Both the position numbers and the translations under genes were made by a program. A DNA stretch of 64,000 bases from Ruminococcaceae bacterium UBA7080. GTDB taxonomy: Bacteria; Bacillota; Clostridia; Oscillospirales; Acutalibacteraceae. Each line of letters begins with the position of its first letter. Within the stretch, counting starts at the first letter, position 1. This document shows positions 44,602 through 51,987 of the stretch, in pieces. Where the stretch lies: assembly GCA_002493595.1 (NCBI GenBank), contig DKZG01000006.1, positions 1-64,000 on the forward strand, written 5' to 3'. The notes under the pieces were generated by a model that did not search any database, was not told the DNA's origin, and saw only the letters and a list, made by a program, of their open reading frames with translations.

Positions 44602-45669
44602 TTATTCCTGCCCTTCAAAAAATCCTGACTCCGGCTTAATATCAATATTCCAACCGGTAAGTCTTACGGCCAGTCTTACATTCTGCCCCTTATTTCCGAT
44701 TGCGAGCGAAAGCTGATCATCCGGAACTGTTGCCTTACAGGTTTTAGCAATCTCATCAATAATTTCAACTGAGCAAACATCTGACGGAGCAAGCGCAGCC
44801 CCGACAAACTGAGCAGTATCCTCGCTGTACTTTACAATATCAATCTTTTCGCCTCCAAGCACATCAACAATGTTGGAAACACGCTGTCCTCTCGGTCCGA
44901 TACAAGCACCCACCGGATCAACATCCTCATCTTTTGAATACACAGCAATTTTAGTCCTTGAGCCGGCCTCGCGTGAAACAGATTTAATTTCTATGGTTCC
45001 GTCATAAATTTCAGGCACTTCCTGTTCAAATAAACGACGAACAAGACCCGGATGTGTTCTTGAAATCATAATCTTCGGTCCCTTGCCGCCTTCTTTTACA
45101 TCAACAATAAACACTTTAACCGTATTGCCTTCAGTAAGAACTTCACCCGGCACCTGCTCGGTTTTCGGAAGAACAGTATGATTTTTGCCTATTTCGAGAG
45201 TAGCATTACCTGTAATTGGATCAATTCTTTCAATCTTAGCTGAAACAAGTTCCTGATTTTTTGACTTGAATTCCTGCAGCATTTGTCCTCTCTCTGCTTC
45301 TCTTATGCCTTGGCGAATAACATGCTTTGCAGTCTGTGCAACAATTCTGCCGAAATCCTTTGTTTTTAACGGAATATCAATTGTTTTTCCCACCTTTGCG
45401 GATTTTCTTATTGCCTGAGCCTGTTCAAGTGTTAAATCCGTATCAGGGTCTTCAATTTCATCAACAACATTTTTGGTTACGTAAACTTTAATTTTCTGCT
45501 TTTCTTCATCAATATCGCAGTGAACAATATCCTTTCCGTTATAATCGTGCTTAGCAGCTACAACGATAGCCGATGATATCTTTTCAAATAGATAATCTGA
45601 CGGTATTCCTTTCTCTGCTTCAAGCATTTTTACTGCTTCAAAAAATTCTTTACTCATTTTTCCTATCAT
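44602..45669 (-). CDS. nusA: transcription termination/antitermination protein NusA
   Basis: This 355-residue protein has the RNA-polymerase-binding N-terminal domain (SKEFFEAVKMLEAEKGIPSD), an S1 domain (KIERIDPITGNATLEIG), then KH1 (DEDVDPVGACIGPRGQRVSN) and KH2 (LSLAIGNKGQNVRLAVRLTG). It ends shortly after KH2 without the acidic repeats of proteobacterial NusA, as in Firmicutes. It modulates pausing and termination. Confidence 0.97.
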   Translation of the reverse strand: MIGKMSKEFFEAVKMLEAEKGIPSDYLFEKISSAIVVAAKHDYNGKDIVHCDIDEEKQKIKVYVTKNVVDEIEDPDTDLTLEQAQAIRKSAKVGKTIDIPLKTKDFGRIVAQTAKHVIRQGIREAERGQMLQEFKSKNQELVSAKIERIDPITGNATLEIGKNHTVLPKTEQVPGEVLTEGNTVKVFIVDVKEGGKGPKIMISRTHPGLVRRLFEQEVPEIYDGTIEIKSVSREAGSRTKIAVYSKDEDVDPVGACIGPRGQRVSNIVDVLGGEKIDIVKYSEDTAQFVGAALAPSDVCSVEIIDEIAKTCKATVPDDQLSLAIGNKGQNVRLAVRLTGWNIDIKPESGFFEGQE

Positions 45670-45689
45670 CCTTTCCGTAATTAATATGC

Positions 45690-46172
45690 TTATTTAAAAT
45701 CATTAAAATCAAAATCATCAAGCTTTACAAACGAAGTATCTTTTTTGTTTACCGAAAGCTCACTTCCGTCTGCAAGTTCAATAATAATATTTCCGCTTTC
45801 ATATGATATCATTTTGCCGCTGAAATCTCTAACCTTATCCTTAGGTCTTATCAGTCGCAGCATAACATCTGAACCGATATACTTTTCAAAATGAGCATCT
45901 GTCACAAGCTCTCTTTCTACTCCGGGGGAACTGACCTCCAGCAGATAGCTCTGACTGATGGGATCTGCATCGTCAAGGGGTTTGGTAACAGCATGCGTCA
46001 AATCCACACAATCATCAATTGACACCCCACCCTGTTTATCAATAAAAATTCTGAGGTACCAATCTGTTCCCTCCTTTACAAAGCGAATATCCCATATCTC
46101 GAGCCCAAGCTCCTTTGCAAACGGGGAAACAATTTCATAAACCTTTGAAACTGTATTTCCTTTACCTGCCAA
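45690..46172 (-). CDS. rimP: ribosome maturation factor RimP
   Basis: This 160-residue protein starts at TTG 46172 with GGGAGG about eight bases upstream. LGLEIWDIRFVKEGTDWYLR, IDKQGGVSIDDCVDLTHAV and YLLEVSSPGVERELV are RimP signatures, and a C-terminal SH3-like domain follows. It is needed for 30S assembly. It is the first gene of the operon, with promoter and leader hairpin upstream. Confidence 0.95.
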   Translation of the reverse strand: MAGKGNTVSKVYEIVSPFAKELGLEIWDIRFVKEGTDWYLRIFIDKQGGVSIDDCVDLTHAVTKPLDDADPISQSYLLEVSSPGVERELVTDAHFEKYIGSDVMLRLIRPKDKVRDFSGKMISYESGNIIIELADGSELSVNKKDTSFVKLDDFDFNDFK

Positions 46173-46196
46173 GAAAAAACCTCCCTATAATGATAT

Positions 46197-46278
46197 GAGA
46201 GCGGGTCATCTGACCCACTCTCACCTTGAGATTATAAACTAACTATATGTATAATACCACTTTTACAGAAATTGTCAA
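46197..46278 (-). promoter_or_regulatory. rimP operon promoter and GAGUGGG-type leader hairpin
   Basis: On the minus strand TTGACA (46278-46273), 16 bases, TATTAT (46256-46251). The leader forms an 11-bp stem, GAGAGTGGGTC and GACCCGCTCTC with one G-T pair and a four-base loop (46222-46197), without a T-tract. A hairpin of this kind is common ahead of rimP in Firmicutes and may be a control element of the operon. Confidence 0.72.
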
Positions 46279-46311
46279 GTATTATAATGAATAAAGCTAT
46301 TTTTCGATGTA

Positions 46312-47001
46312 TTATTTTTCAAGCGCTTTTAAAAAATGTTTCGTAATATCCATAGGACGTGTTATGGCAGTACCGATAACTGCTGCATGAACACCGATAT
46401 CCATCGCCCTTCTCAGTTCTTCCGGAGCCCATATTCCTCCCTCGGCAATAATGGGTACATCAAGCTCATTAACATACCTTTCCATCAGTGTAAAATCCGG
46501 CAGCGGCGTCCCCTTTGTGTAAGGTGTATAGCCTGCCATTGTGGTTCCTATTAAATCCATCCCCAGTTCACATGCTTTTTTGCCCTCATTGAAACAGCTT
46601 GTATCTGCCATAAAGAGCTGATTAGGATATTTATTTCTCACCTCATCAAAAAACACATCAAAGGTCTTGCCTTCGGGTCTGAGCCTGTCGGTTGCATCAA
46701 CTGCAATAATTTCGCATCCGATTTCAACCAGCGCATCAACTTCCTTTACAGTAGGTGTTATATAAACCTCGCTGTCGGGATAAATTTGCTTTATAATTCC
46801 AATTACAGGCAAATCCACCATTTCCTTTATTGCCTTGATATCCACAACCGTATTAGCCCTTATTCCTGCTGCACCACCGAGATATGCAGCCCAAGCCATT
46901 TTTGACATAATATAGCTGTCATGCAGAGGTTCGTTTTCAAGAGCCTGACAGGATACAATCAGACCGCCTTTAATTCTGTCAAGTATTTCTTTATTTGTCA
47001 T
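46312..47001 (-). CDS. nanE: N-acylglucosamine-6-phosphate 2-epimerase
   Basis: This 229-residue TIM-barrel epimerase converts N-acetylmannosamine-6-P to N-acetylglucosamine-6-P in sialic acid use. The start at 47001 has AAAGGTGA upstream. KGGLIVSCQALENEPLHDS, GIRANTVVDIKAIK, GCEIIAVDATDRLRPEG and IIAEGGIWAPEELR are family signatures. It is transcribed divergently from nanA. The linking kinase (NanK) is not in the window. Confidence 0.94.
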   Translation of the reverse strand: MTNKEILDRIKGGLIVSCQALENEPLHDSYIMSKMAWAAYLGGAAGIRANTVVDIKAIKEMVDLPVIGIIKQIYPDSEVYITPTVKEVDALVEIGCEIIAVDATDRLRPEGKTFDVFFDEVRNKYPNQLFMADTSCFNEGKKACELGMDLIGTTMAGYTPYTKGTPLPDFTLMERYVNELDVPIIAEGGIWAPEELRRAMDIGVHAAVIGTAITRPMDITKHFLKALEK

Positions 47002-47046
47002 AATAATCACCTTTAACATTATATCATTACGATTTGCATTTGTCTA

Positions 47047-47075
47047 TTGAATTTTAAAATGCAGTATGCTACAAT
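47047..47075 (+). promoter_or_regulatory. nanA promoter
   Basis: TTGAAT (47047-47052), 17 bases, TACAAT (47070-47075), 18 bases before the nanA start. It sits in the 92-bp divergent nanE/nanA gap, which is the likely place for sialate-responsive control. Confidence 0.65.
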
Positions 47076-47093
47076 CTCAGAGAGGTGATAATC

Positions 47094-48002
47094 ATGACAG
47101 ATTTAAATAAATTCAGGGGTGTATTTTGTGCACTCAATGCAATATATGACAAAAAAGATAATATTGATGAAGCGAAAATCAAGGAACTGGTAAAAACATA
47201 TAAAGATCTTGGTGTAAAAGGTGTTTATGCCTGCGGCTCAACAGGTGAGGGCTTTTTACTCTCAAAGGAGGAAAGAAAACAGGTTGCCAAAGCGGTTAAA
47301 GAAGCGGCAGGCGATGATTTTACCGTGATTGTACACATCGGCTGTGCTTCTACAAAGGAAAGCATTGAGCTTGCCAAACATGCTCAAAGCATCGGTGCAG
47401 ATGCAATAAGTGCTGTACCCAGTGTTTATTATCACCTTCCGGCTGAAAGTGTAAATCTCCACTGGCAGTCCATTATTCGTTCAACCGATATGCCGTTTAT
47501 CATCTATAATATACCTCAGCTCACCGGCTTTAATCTTTCACCCGAAATGCTTGGCGAGCTTGCAAAAAATGAAAAAATTATCGGTGTTAAAAACTCTGCA
47601 GAGCCTGTTTATCTTATGGAAAGATACCGCAGGGCAGCAGGTGATCATTTCATTATTTTTAACGGTTCGGATGAGCAATTTGTAGGAGGCAGGCTGATGG
47701 GAGCGGACGCCGGTATAGGCGGAACATATGGATGTATGCCTGAGCTTTTTGTTGCACTGGACAATCTTGTTAATGAAAACAGAATTGATGAAGCAAAGCA
47801 GCTGCAGTACAAAATTAATGACTGTATATTTGACCTTCTTGCCTGCAAATCCCTTTATGGTGCTGCTAAACAGGTAATATCTATCCGATTTGGTATCGAT
47901 TGCGGGCAGCCGCGAAGTCCTTTCCTGCCTGTATCGCTTGAGGATGCGAGACCCATTGCGGACAAAATCAATAAATACGTGAGCGAATTGAATAATCAAT
48001 AA
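47094..48002 (+). CDS. nanA: N-acetylneuraminate lyase
   Basis: This 302-residue DHDPS-family aldolase splits sialic acid into pyruvate and N-acetylmannosamine. The start at 47094 has GAGGTGAT upstream; a GTG at 47085 falls in that site. GVYACGSTGEGFLLS binds pyruvate, Tyr139 lies in FIIYNIPQLTG, and the Schiff-base Lys166 in IIGVKNSAEP; spacing equals that of known NanA. Sialidase and transporter genes are not seen here. Confidence 0.94.
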   Translation: MTDLNKFRGVFCALNAIYDKKDNIDEAKIKELVKTYKDLGVKGVYACGSTGEGFLLSKEERKQVAKAVKEAAGDDFTVIVHIGCASTKESIELAKHAQSIGADAISAVPSVYYHLPAESVNLHWQSIIRSTDMPFIIYNIPQLTGFNLSPEMLGELAKNEKIIGVKNSAEPVYLMERYRRAAGDHFIIFNGSDEQFVGGRLMGADAGIGGTYGCMPELFVALDNLVNENRIDEAKQLQYKINDCIFDLLACKSLYGAAKQVISIRFGIDCGQPRSPFLPVSLEDARPIADKINKYVSELNNQ

Positions 48003-48040
48003 AAAAACGGCTGTTCTCAAAGACAGCCGTTCAATTTTTT
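48000..48040. terminator. bidirectional terminator after nanA
   Basis: ACGGCTGT and ACAGCCGT form the stem, with A-rich sequence on the left and TTCAATTTTTT on the right. It serves nanA and the convergent membrane-protein gene at 48045. Confidence 0.88.
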
Positions 48041-48044
48041 AACA

Positions 48045-48485
48045 TTAATTTTCCGAATCGGACTTAACAGTCAGAATACATCCGAAATTCACAGCATTTG
48101 CGGCTACATAAAAAAGTCCGCTTAAAATCAGCCACAGCTTATCAGCTGCAACAGGTGCTTTAACGGCATTGTAGACAGCCGCCAAAAAAACAATAACAGG
48201 AATTATCATAAATATGCCGGCACAATTCGCCAAAATCTCCTTAGGTGAATACGGAATATCTGTTGCAAGATATGTTGTAACAATACTGATTAAAAGCATA
48301 ATTGCCACAACGATTGTAAAATTCAAAAGTAAAATCTGGCAGACTGTCATTTCCGTTTTAATCGGAATAATTGATGTAACATCCTTTCCCAGCGCAAGCT
48401 GCAGCTGTGTTATAACACCTGCTGCTACAGTCATGATGTTAATAGCACTTAGAAAAATCATTGCCATTCTTTTTTGAAAACTCAT
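48045..48485 (-). CDS. four-helix membrane protein of unknown function
   Basis: This 146-residue protein has four clear membrane helices (about 8-27, 49-72, 86-108 and 118-140) and no recognised domain. Its ATG overlaps the aminotransferase stop by four bases (ATGA), so it is translated together with that gene. A metabolic link cannot be deduced. Confidence 0.75.
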   Translation of the reverse strand: MSFQKRMAMIFLSAINIMTVAAGVITQLQLALGKDVTSIIPIKTEMTVCQILLLNFTIVVAIMLLISIVTTYLATDIPYSPKEILANCAGIFMIIPVIVFLAAVYNAVKAPVAADKLWLILSGLFYVAANAVNFGCILTVKSDSEN

Positions 48486-49540
48486 TTTAAAAACCCCTTA
48501 ACCTCTTTAAGCAAAATATCCATTTCTTCATCTGTTCCGATAGAAATACGCACATAATTATGAATTCTGGGCAAAGAAAAATAACGAATAAACACCTTTT
48601 TTGTCTTAAGATATTCAAACATTTCATACATTGATATATCACTTTTTGTTACAAAAATAAAATTTGTCTGTGAGTCAAGCACAGTAAAGCCCATCGCTCT
48701 CATTTCTTGTGTAACGCGCTGTCTTGTTTGAATAATCTTATTGCATGTGCTTCTGAAATATTTGTCATCAAGAATACTTGCCCTGCCCGCTTCAATAGAA
48801 ACAGCATCTATTGTATAAGAATTATATGAATTCTTAACCGCTTCCAGAACAGAAATCAGCTTTTCACTGCCGACAGCAAAGCCTATTCTCATTCCGGCAA
48901 GTGAACGTGATTTTGAAAAAGTACCCGTTACAAGCAAGTTTTCATACTTTTTAGTAAGCTCAATGCAAGACTCACCGCCAAAATCAACATAGGCCTCATC
49001 AATAATAACCACACTATCCTGATTATATGACATCAGTTCCTCGACAAATTCTCTCGGCTCACCTAAGGATGTAGGTGCATTCGGATTTGGTATGATTACA
49101 CCGCCGTTTCTCTCCTTGTAATCCTCGGCATGAATTCTGAAATCGGCATCAACAGCATATGTTTTATAATCAATATTAAAAAGAGAGCACCATACGGGAT
49201 AAAAGCTATAGGTAAGATCGGGAAAAACAACCGGATAACTGCTGTTAAACAATGCCTGAAACGCGATTGCAATAACATCATCCGAACCATTGCCCAAAAA
49301 AACATTGCTGACAGATACATTATAATAATCTGCAATTGCCTCCTTAAGGGGTAATGCATTTGCATCGGGATAAAGCCTGAGTAAAGAACAGTCAAAATTC
49401 TTTATTGCATTTACCACCTTCGGTGAAGGCGGATAAGGATTTTCATTTGCATTAAGCTTGACGATATCTTCCTCTTTGCTTTGCTCGCCGGGCACATACG
49501 GTTCTATATCTCTTAAATTTTTTGTCCATAAATTTTCCAT
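48482..49540 (-). CDS. hisC: HisC-family PLP-dependent aminotransferase
   Basis: This 352-residue fold-type I aminotransferase has VKLNANENPYPPSPKVVNAI, GNGSDDVIAIAFQALF, VVIIDEAYVDFGGESC and the PLP-lysine motif TGTFSKSRSLAGMRIGFAVG, then a C-terminal YVRISIGTDEEMDILL. It matches histidinol-phosphate aminotransferase in length and motifs. No other histidine gene is nearby, so aromatic or other imidazole-type substrates are possible. It is the first gene of a two-gene unit with the membrane protein. Confidence 0.85.
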   Translation of the reverse strand: MENLWTKNLRDIEPYVPGEQSKEEDIVKLNANENPYPPSPKVVNAIKNFDCSLLRLYPDANALPLKEAIADYYNVSVSNVFLGNGSDDVIAIAFQALFNSSYPVVFPDLTYSFYPVWCSLFNIDYKTYAVDADFRIHAEDYKERNGGVIIPNPNAPTSLGEPREFVEELMSYNQDSVVIIDEAYVDFGGESCIELTKKYENLLVTGTFSKSRSLAGMRIGFAVGSEKLISVLEAVKNSYNSYTIDAVSIEAGRASILDDKYFRSTCNKIIQTRQRVTQEMRAMGFTVLDSQTNFIFVTKSDISMYEMFEYLKTKKVFIRYFSLPRIHNYVRISIGTDEEMDILLKEVKGFLK

Positions 49541-49685
49541 AGCGGCACCTCTTGTGATATTTTAGCACAACAAAGCATTGTAAGCAAGTATAAAAGGATA
49601 AAGCTTACTTTCTTATGCTTTCACTGAATAAAAACAGATTGCAAAATATATCCGAGAACATTTCAGACAATATCATAAGGAAATA

Positions 49686-49714
49686 TTGATAATCAAAGCA
49701 AAATGTGCTATAAT
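49686..49714 (+). promoter_or_regulatory. promoter of gene 49746
   Basis: TTGATA (49686-49691), 17 bases, TATAAT (49709-49714) with a TG extension two bases before it. Confidence 0.7.
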
Positions 49715-49745
49715 TTTTTTGAAAATGATTTGATGGGTGAATGAA

Positions 49746-50198
49746 ATGATTGATAAAGAAAAGGCATTAAAACGAATTCAGCTTATTAAAGACCAGCTTG
49801 ATTTAGCCGGATTAGAATATTCTGTTATGGGAGAATGCAACCCGGTTTTTATTGAAATAAAATTAGGCAGCAAAAATAAAGACAATATTTCCGTAACCAA
49901 CACAGACGGGATTAAATTCAGCATTTCTCTATACAATTTCGTAATGCAGTTTTATGCGAGAAACATATATGACCCAAAGGGCAGAAAGCTTTTAAAGATA
50001 TATGAACGCATGAACAAGCTTAATCGTGAGGAAACCCAAAGAGAAAAATTTTTTATCGATGAAGACGGTAAAATATGTATGAAATTTACACGTGATGTTC
50101 ACAGTGCTGTATTTATAACAAACACAATATTTGAATATAAAAAAATATTTATTGAGTCTGATTTTATTAAAGACACTTTTATAGATGACATTAATTGA
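49746..50198 (+). CDS. conserved-type small protein of unknown function
   Basis: This 150-residue, soluble, charged protein starts at ATG 49746 with TGATGGGTGA upstream. The first half alternates hydrophobic residues like a beta sheet (VFIEIKLGSK, DGIKFSISLYNFVMQFYA). A helix with KLLKIYERMNKLNREETQRE follows, then two more strands. The general look (helix, sheet, long helix) recalls YbjN or secretion-chaperone folds, but I cannot assign a family. It is a single gene between its own promoter and terminator. Confidence 0.65.
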   Translation: MIDKEKALKRIQLIKDQLDLAGLEYSVMGECNPVFIEIKLGSKNKDNISVTNTDGIKFSISLYNFVMQFYARNIYDPKGRKLLKIYERMNKLNREETQREKFFIDEDGKICMKFTRDVHSAVFITNTIFEYKKIFIESDFIKDTFIDDIN

Positions 50199-50210
50199 TG
50201 TCATCTTTTT
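50184..50210 (+). terminator. terminator overlapping the stop of gene 49746
   Basis: GATGACAT and ATGTCATC form a stem around the stop codon, followed by TTTTTT. Confidence 0.85.
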
Positions 50211-50262
50211 TATTGTTTTAAACTATTATATATGATAAAATATTACATTTAGGAGGGAATTT

Positions 50263-51468
50263 ATGAACAATATTTTTGATATAGCCATAATTGTGCTTTG
50301 CTTAATTATTATTGCACTGCTTATCACACTAATTTTAACGAAAAAGCCAAAAGATACAGACGCGTATAAACTGCTGAATCAAAAGCTTGATATGAATGCC
50401 AAGCAAAACTATGAGCAGCTGAAATATCTTTCAAATCAAATGCACACATTAACTGAAAAAAACTATGAACAGCAAATACGATTGATAGAGGCATTGAATA
50501 CAAATGCACAAAAACAGATGCAAATAACAGGTGATGCCATAATCAACATGCAAAAAAGCAACGAGGAAAAGCTTGAGCAAATGCGCAAAACGGTTGATGA
50601 AAAGCTCACAGATACACTGAATCAACGACTGAATTCATCCTTCGAAACAGTATCCAAGCAACTGTCAAATGTATATAAAAGCTTGGGTGAAATGAAGGAA
50701 CTGTCTGCCGGTGTAACGGATAATGTTAAGGGACTTAACCGTATACTTACAAATGTGAAAAGCAGAGGCACATGGGCGGAGGTACAGCTTGGCAATATTT
50801 TAGATCAAACCATACCGAATATGTATGAGACCAATGTGCAAACAAATCCTAAATATAACGGCAGAGTGGAATTTGCAGTCAAGATCCCCAATCAGAAAAA
50901 CGGCTCCTATATATATCTGCCCATTGACTCCAAGTTTCCTATGGAGGATTACGCAAGACTTTCATCTGCGGCTGAAACGGGTAATCTTGAAGCACTTGAA
51001 AAGTCAAAGAAAGCTCTTGAAACGCGTATCAAGGATGAAGCAAAACTGATTAAACAATATATCAGTTCCCCTGAAACAACACCCTTTGCAATTATGTATC
51101 TTGCAACTGAAGGGCTTTATGCCGAGATAACCTCATCTAAAACAGGTATCAGTGAAAAGCTGCAGTGTGAAGGAATAATGATTGCGGGTCCGTCCACCAT
51201 AACGGCACTTTTGAATTCGCTTGCAATAGGATTCAGAACCATGGCTGTTAATGAAAAAGCAAACGAGGTTTGGAAAATCCTCGGTGCAGCCAAAGCACAA
51301 TATGAAAAATTTGGTGATTTGCTTGCAAAGGCAAGAAAAAAGGTGGACGAGGCAGGAAAGGCACTGGATGAAGCAGACCACAGAAATAGTATTATACAGA
51401 AAAATCTTCGCCATGTTGAAACATTAAGCACCGAAGAAACAGCAGATATTTTAGAAATTGAGGAATAA
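50263..51468 (+). CDS. rmuC: DNA recombination protein RmuC
   Basis: This 401-residue protein has an N-terminal membrane helix (about 5-26), a coiled coil of about 120 residues rich in Gln, Glu and Lys, then the RmuC nuclease-fold domain with NRILTNVKSRGTWAEVQLGN, DQTIPNMYETNVQTNP, YLPIDSKFPMEDY and FAIMYLATEGLYAEI. It limits inversions and other rearrangements between short repeats. GGAGGGAATTT precedes the ATG. The stop is 4 bases before the GNAT gene. Confidence 0.95.
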   Translation: MNNIFDIAIIVLCLIIIALLITLILTKKPKDTDAYKLLNQKLDMNAKQNYEQLKYLSNQMHTLTEKNYEQQIRLIEALNTNAQKQMQITGDAIINMQKSNEEKLEQMRKTVDEKLTDTLNQRLNSSFETVSKQLSNVYKSLGEMKELSAGVTDNVKGLNRILTNVKSRGTWAEVQLGNILDQTIPNMYETNVQTNPKYNGRVEFAVKIPNQKNGSYIYLPIDSKFPMEDYARLSSAAETGNLEALEKSKKALETRIKDEAKLIKQYISSPETTPFAIMYLATEGLYAEITSSKTGISEKLQCEGIMIAGPSTITALLNSLAIGFRTMAVNEKANEVWKILGAAKAQYEKFGDLLAKARKKVDEAGKALDEADHRNSIIQKNLRHVETLSTEETADILEIEE

Positions 51469-51472
51469 ACAA

Positions 51473-51889
51473 ATGCAAATTAAAAAATTCAATTGCTTAG
51501 CCGATGATGCAATGCTTATTCGCAAAATTGTATTTATTGATGAACAGGGTTTTCGCGATGAATTTGATGAAATTGACAAAACAGCAACACATCTTGTTGC
51601 ATATGATAACGAAAGACCGGTTGCCACCTGCCGTTTTTTTCACGGCGATGAAGAAAACTGCTATATTATAGGAAGACTTGCAGTTATTAAAGAATACAGA
51701 GGTAAAAGGATGGGGGCTTTTATGCTTTCTGAAGCGGAAAAGCTGATAAAAGACAGTGGTGCAAAACAGATTAAACTGCATGCACAGGCACAGGCAACAG
51801 AATTTTACACAAAGCAAGGCTACAAAATCTGCAGCAAAATGGAATATGAAGAGTTCTGTGAACACTATTGGATGAAAAAAGAACTTTAA
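51473..51889 (+). CDS. GNAT-family N-acetyltransferase
   Basis: This 138-residue protein, starting at 51473 just after the rmuC stop, has the acetyl-CoA loop motif IGRLAVIKEYRGKRMGAFML, followed by LHAQAQATEFYTKQGYKI. The beginning (LIRKIVFIDEQGFRDEFDEI) is like ElaA/YjdJ-type acetyltransferases. The substrate is unknown. It is likely co-transcribed with rmuC. Confidence 0.88.
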   Translation: MQIKKFNCLADDAMLIRKIVFIDEQGFRDEFDEIDKTATHLVAYDNERPVATCRFFHGDEENCYIIGRLAVIKEYRGKRMGAFMLSEAEKLIKDSGAKQIKLHAQAQATEFYTKQGYKICSKMEYEEFCEHYWMKKEL

Positions 51890-51987
51890 TATTTTTGTAT
51901 TCACGACAAAAAACTACAATAATCGCCGTATACTATAGATAAAATAATAACATAAGATTATTTTATTTATAGAAGGGCGGCATTTAT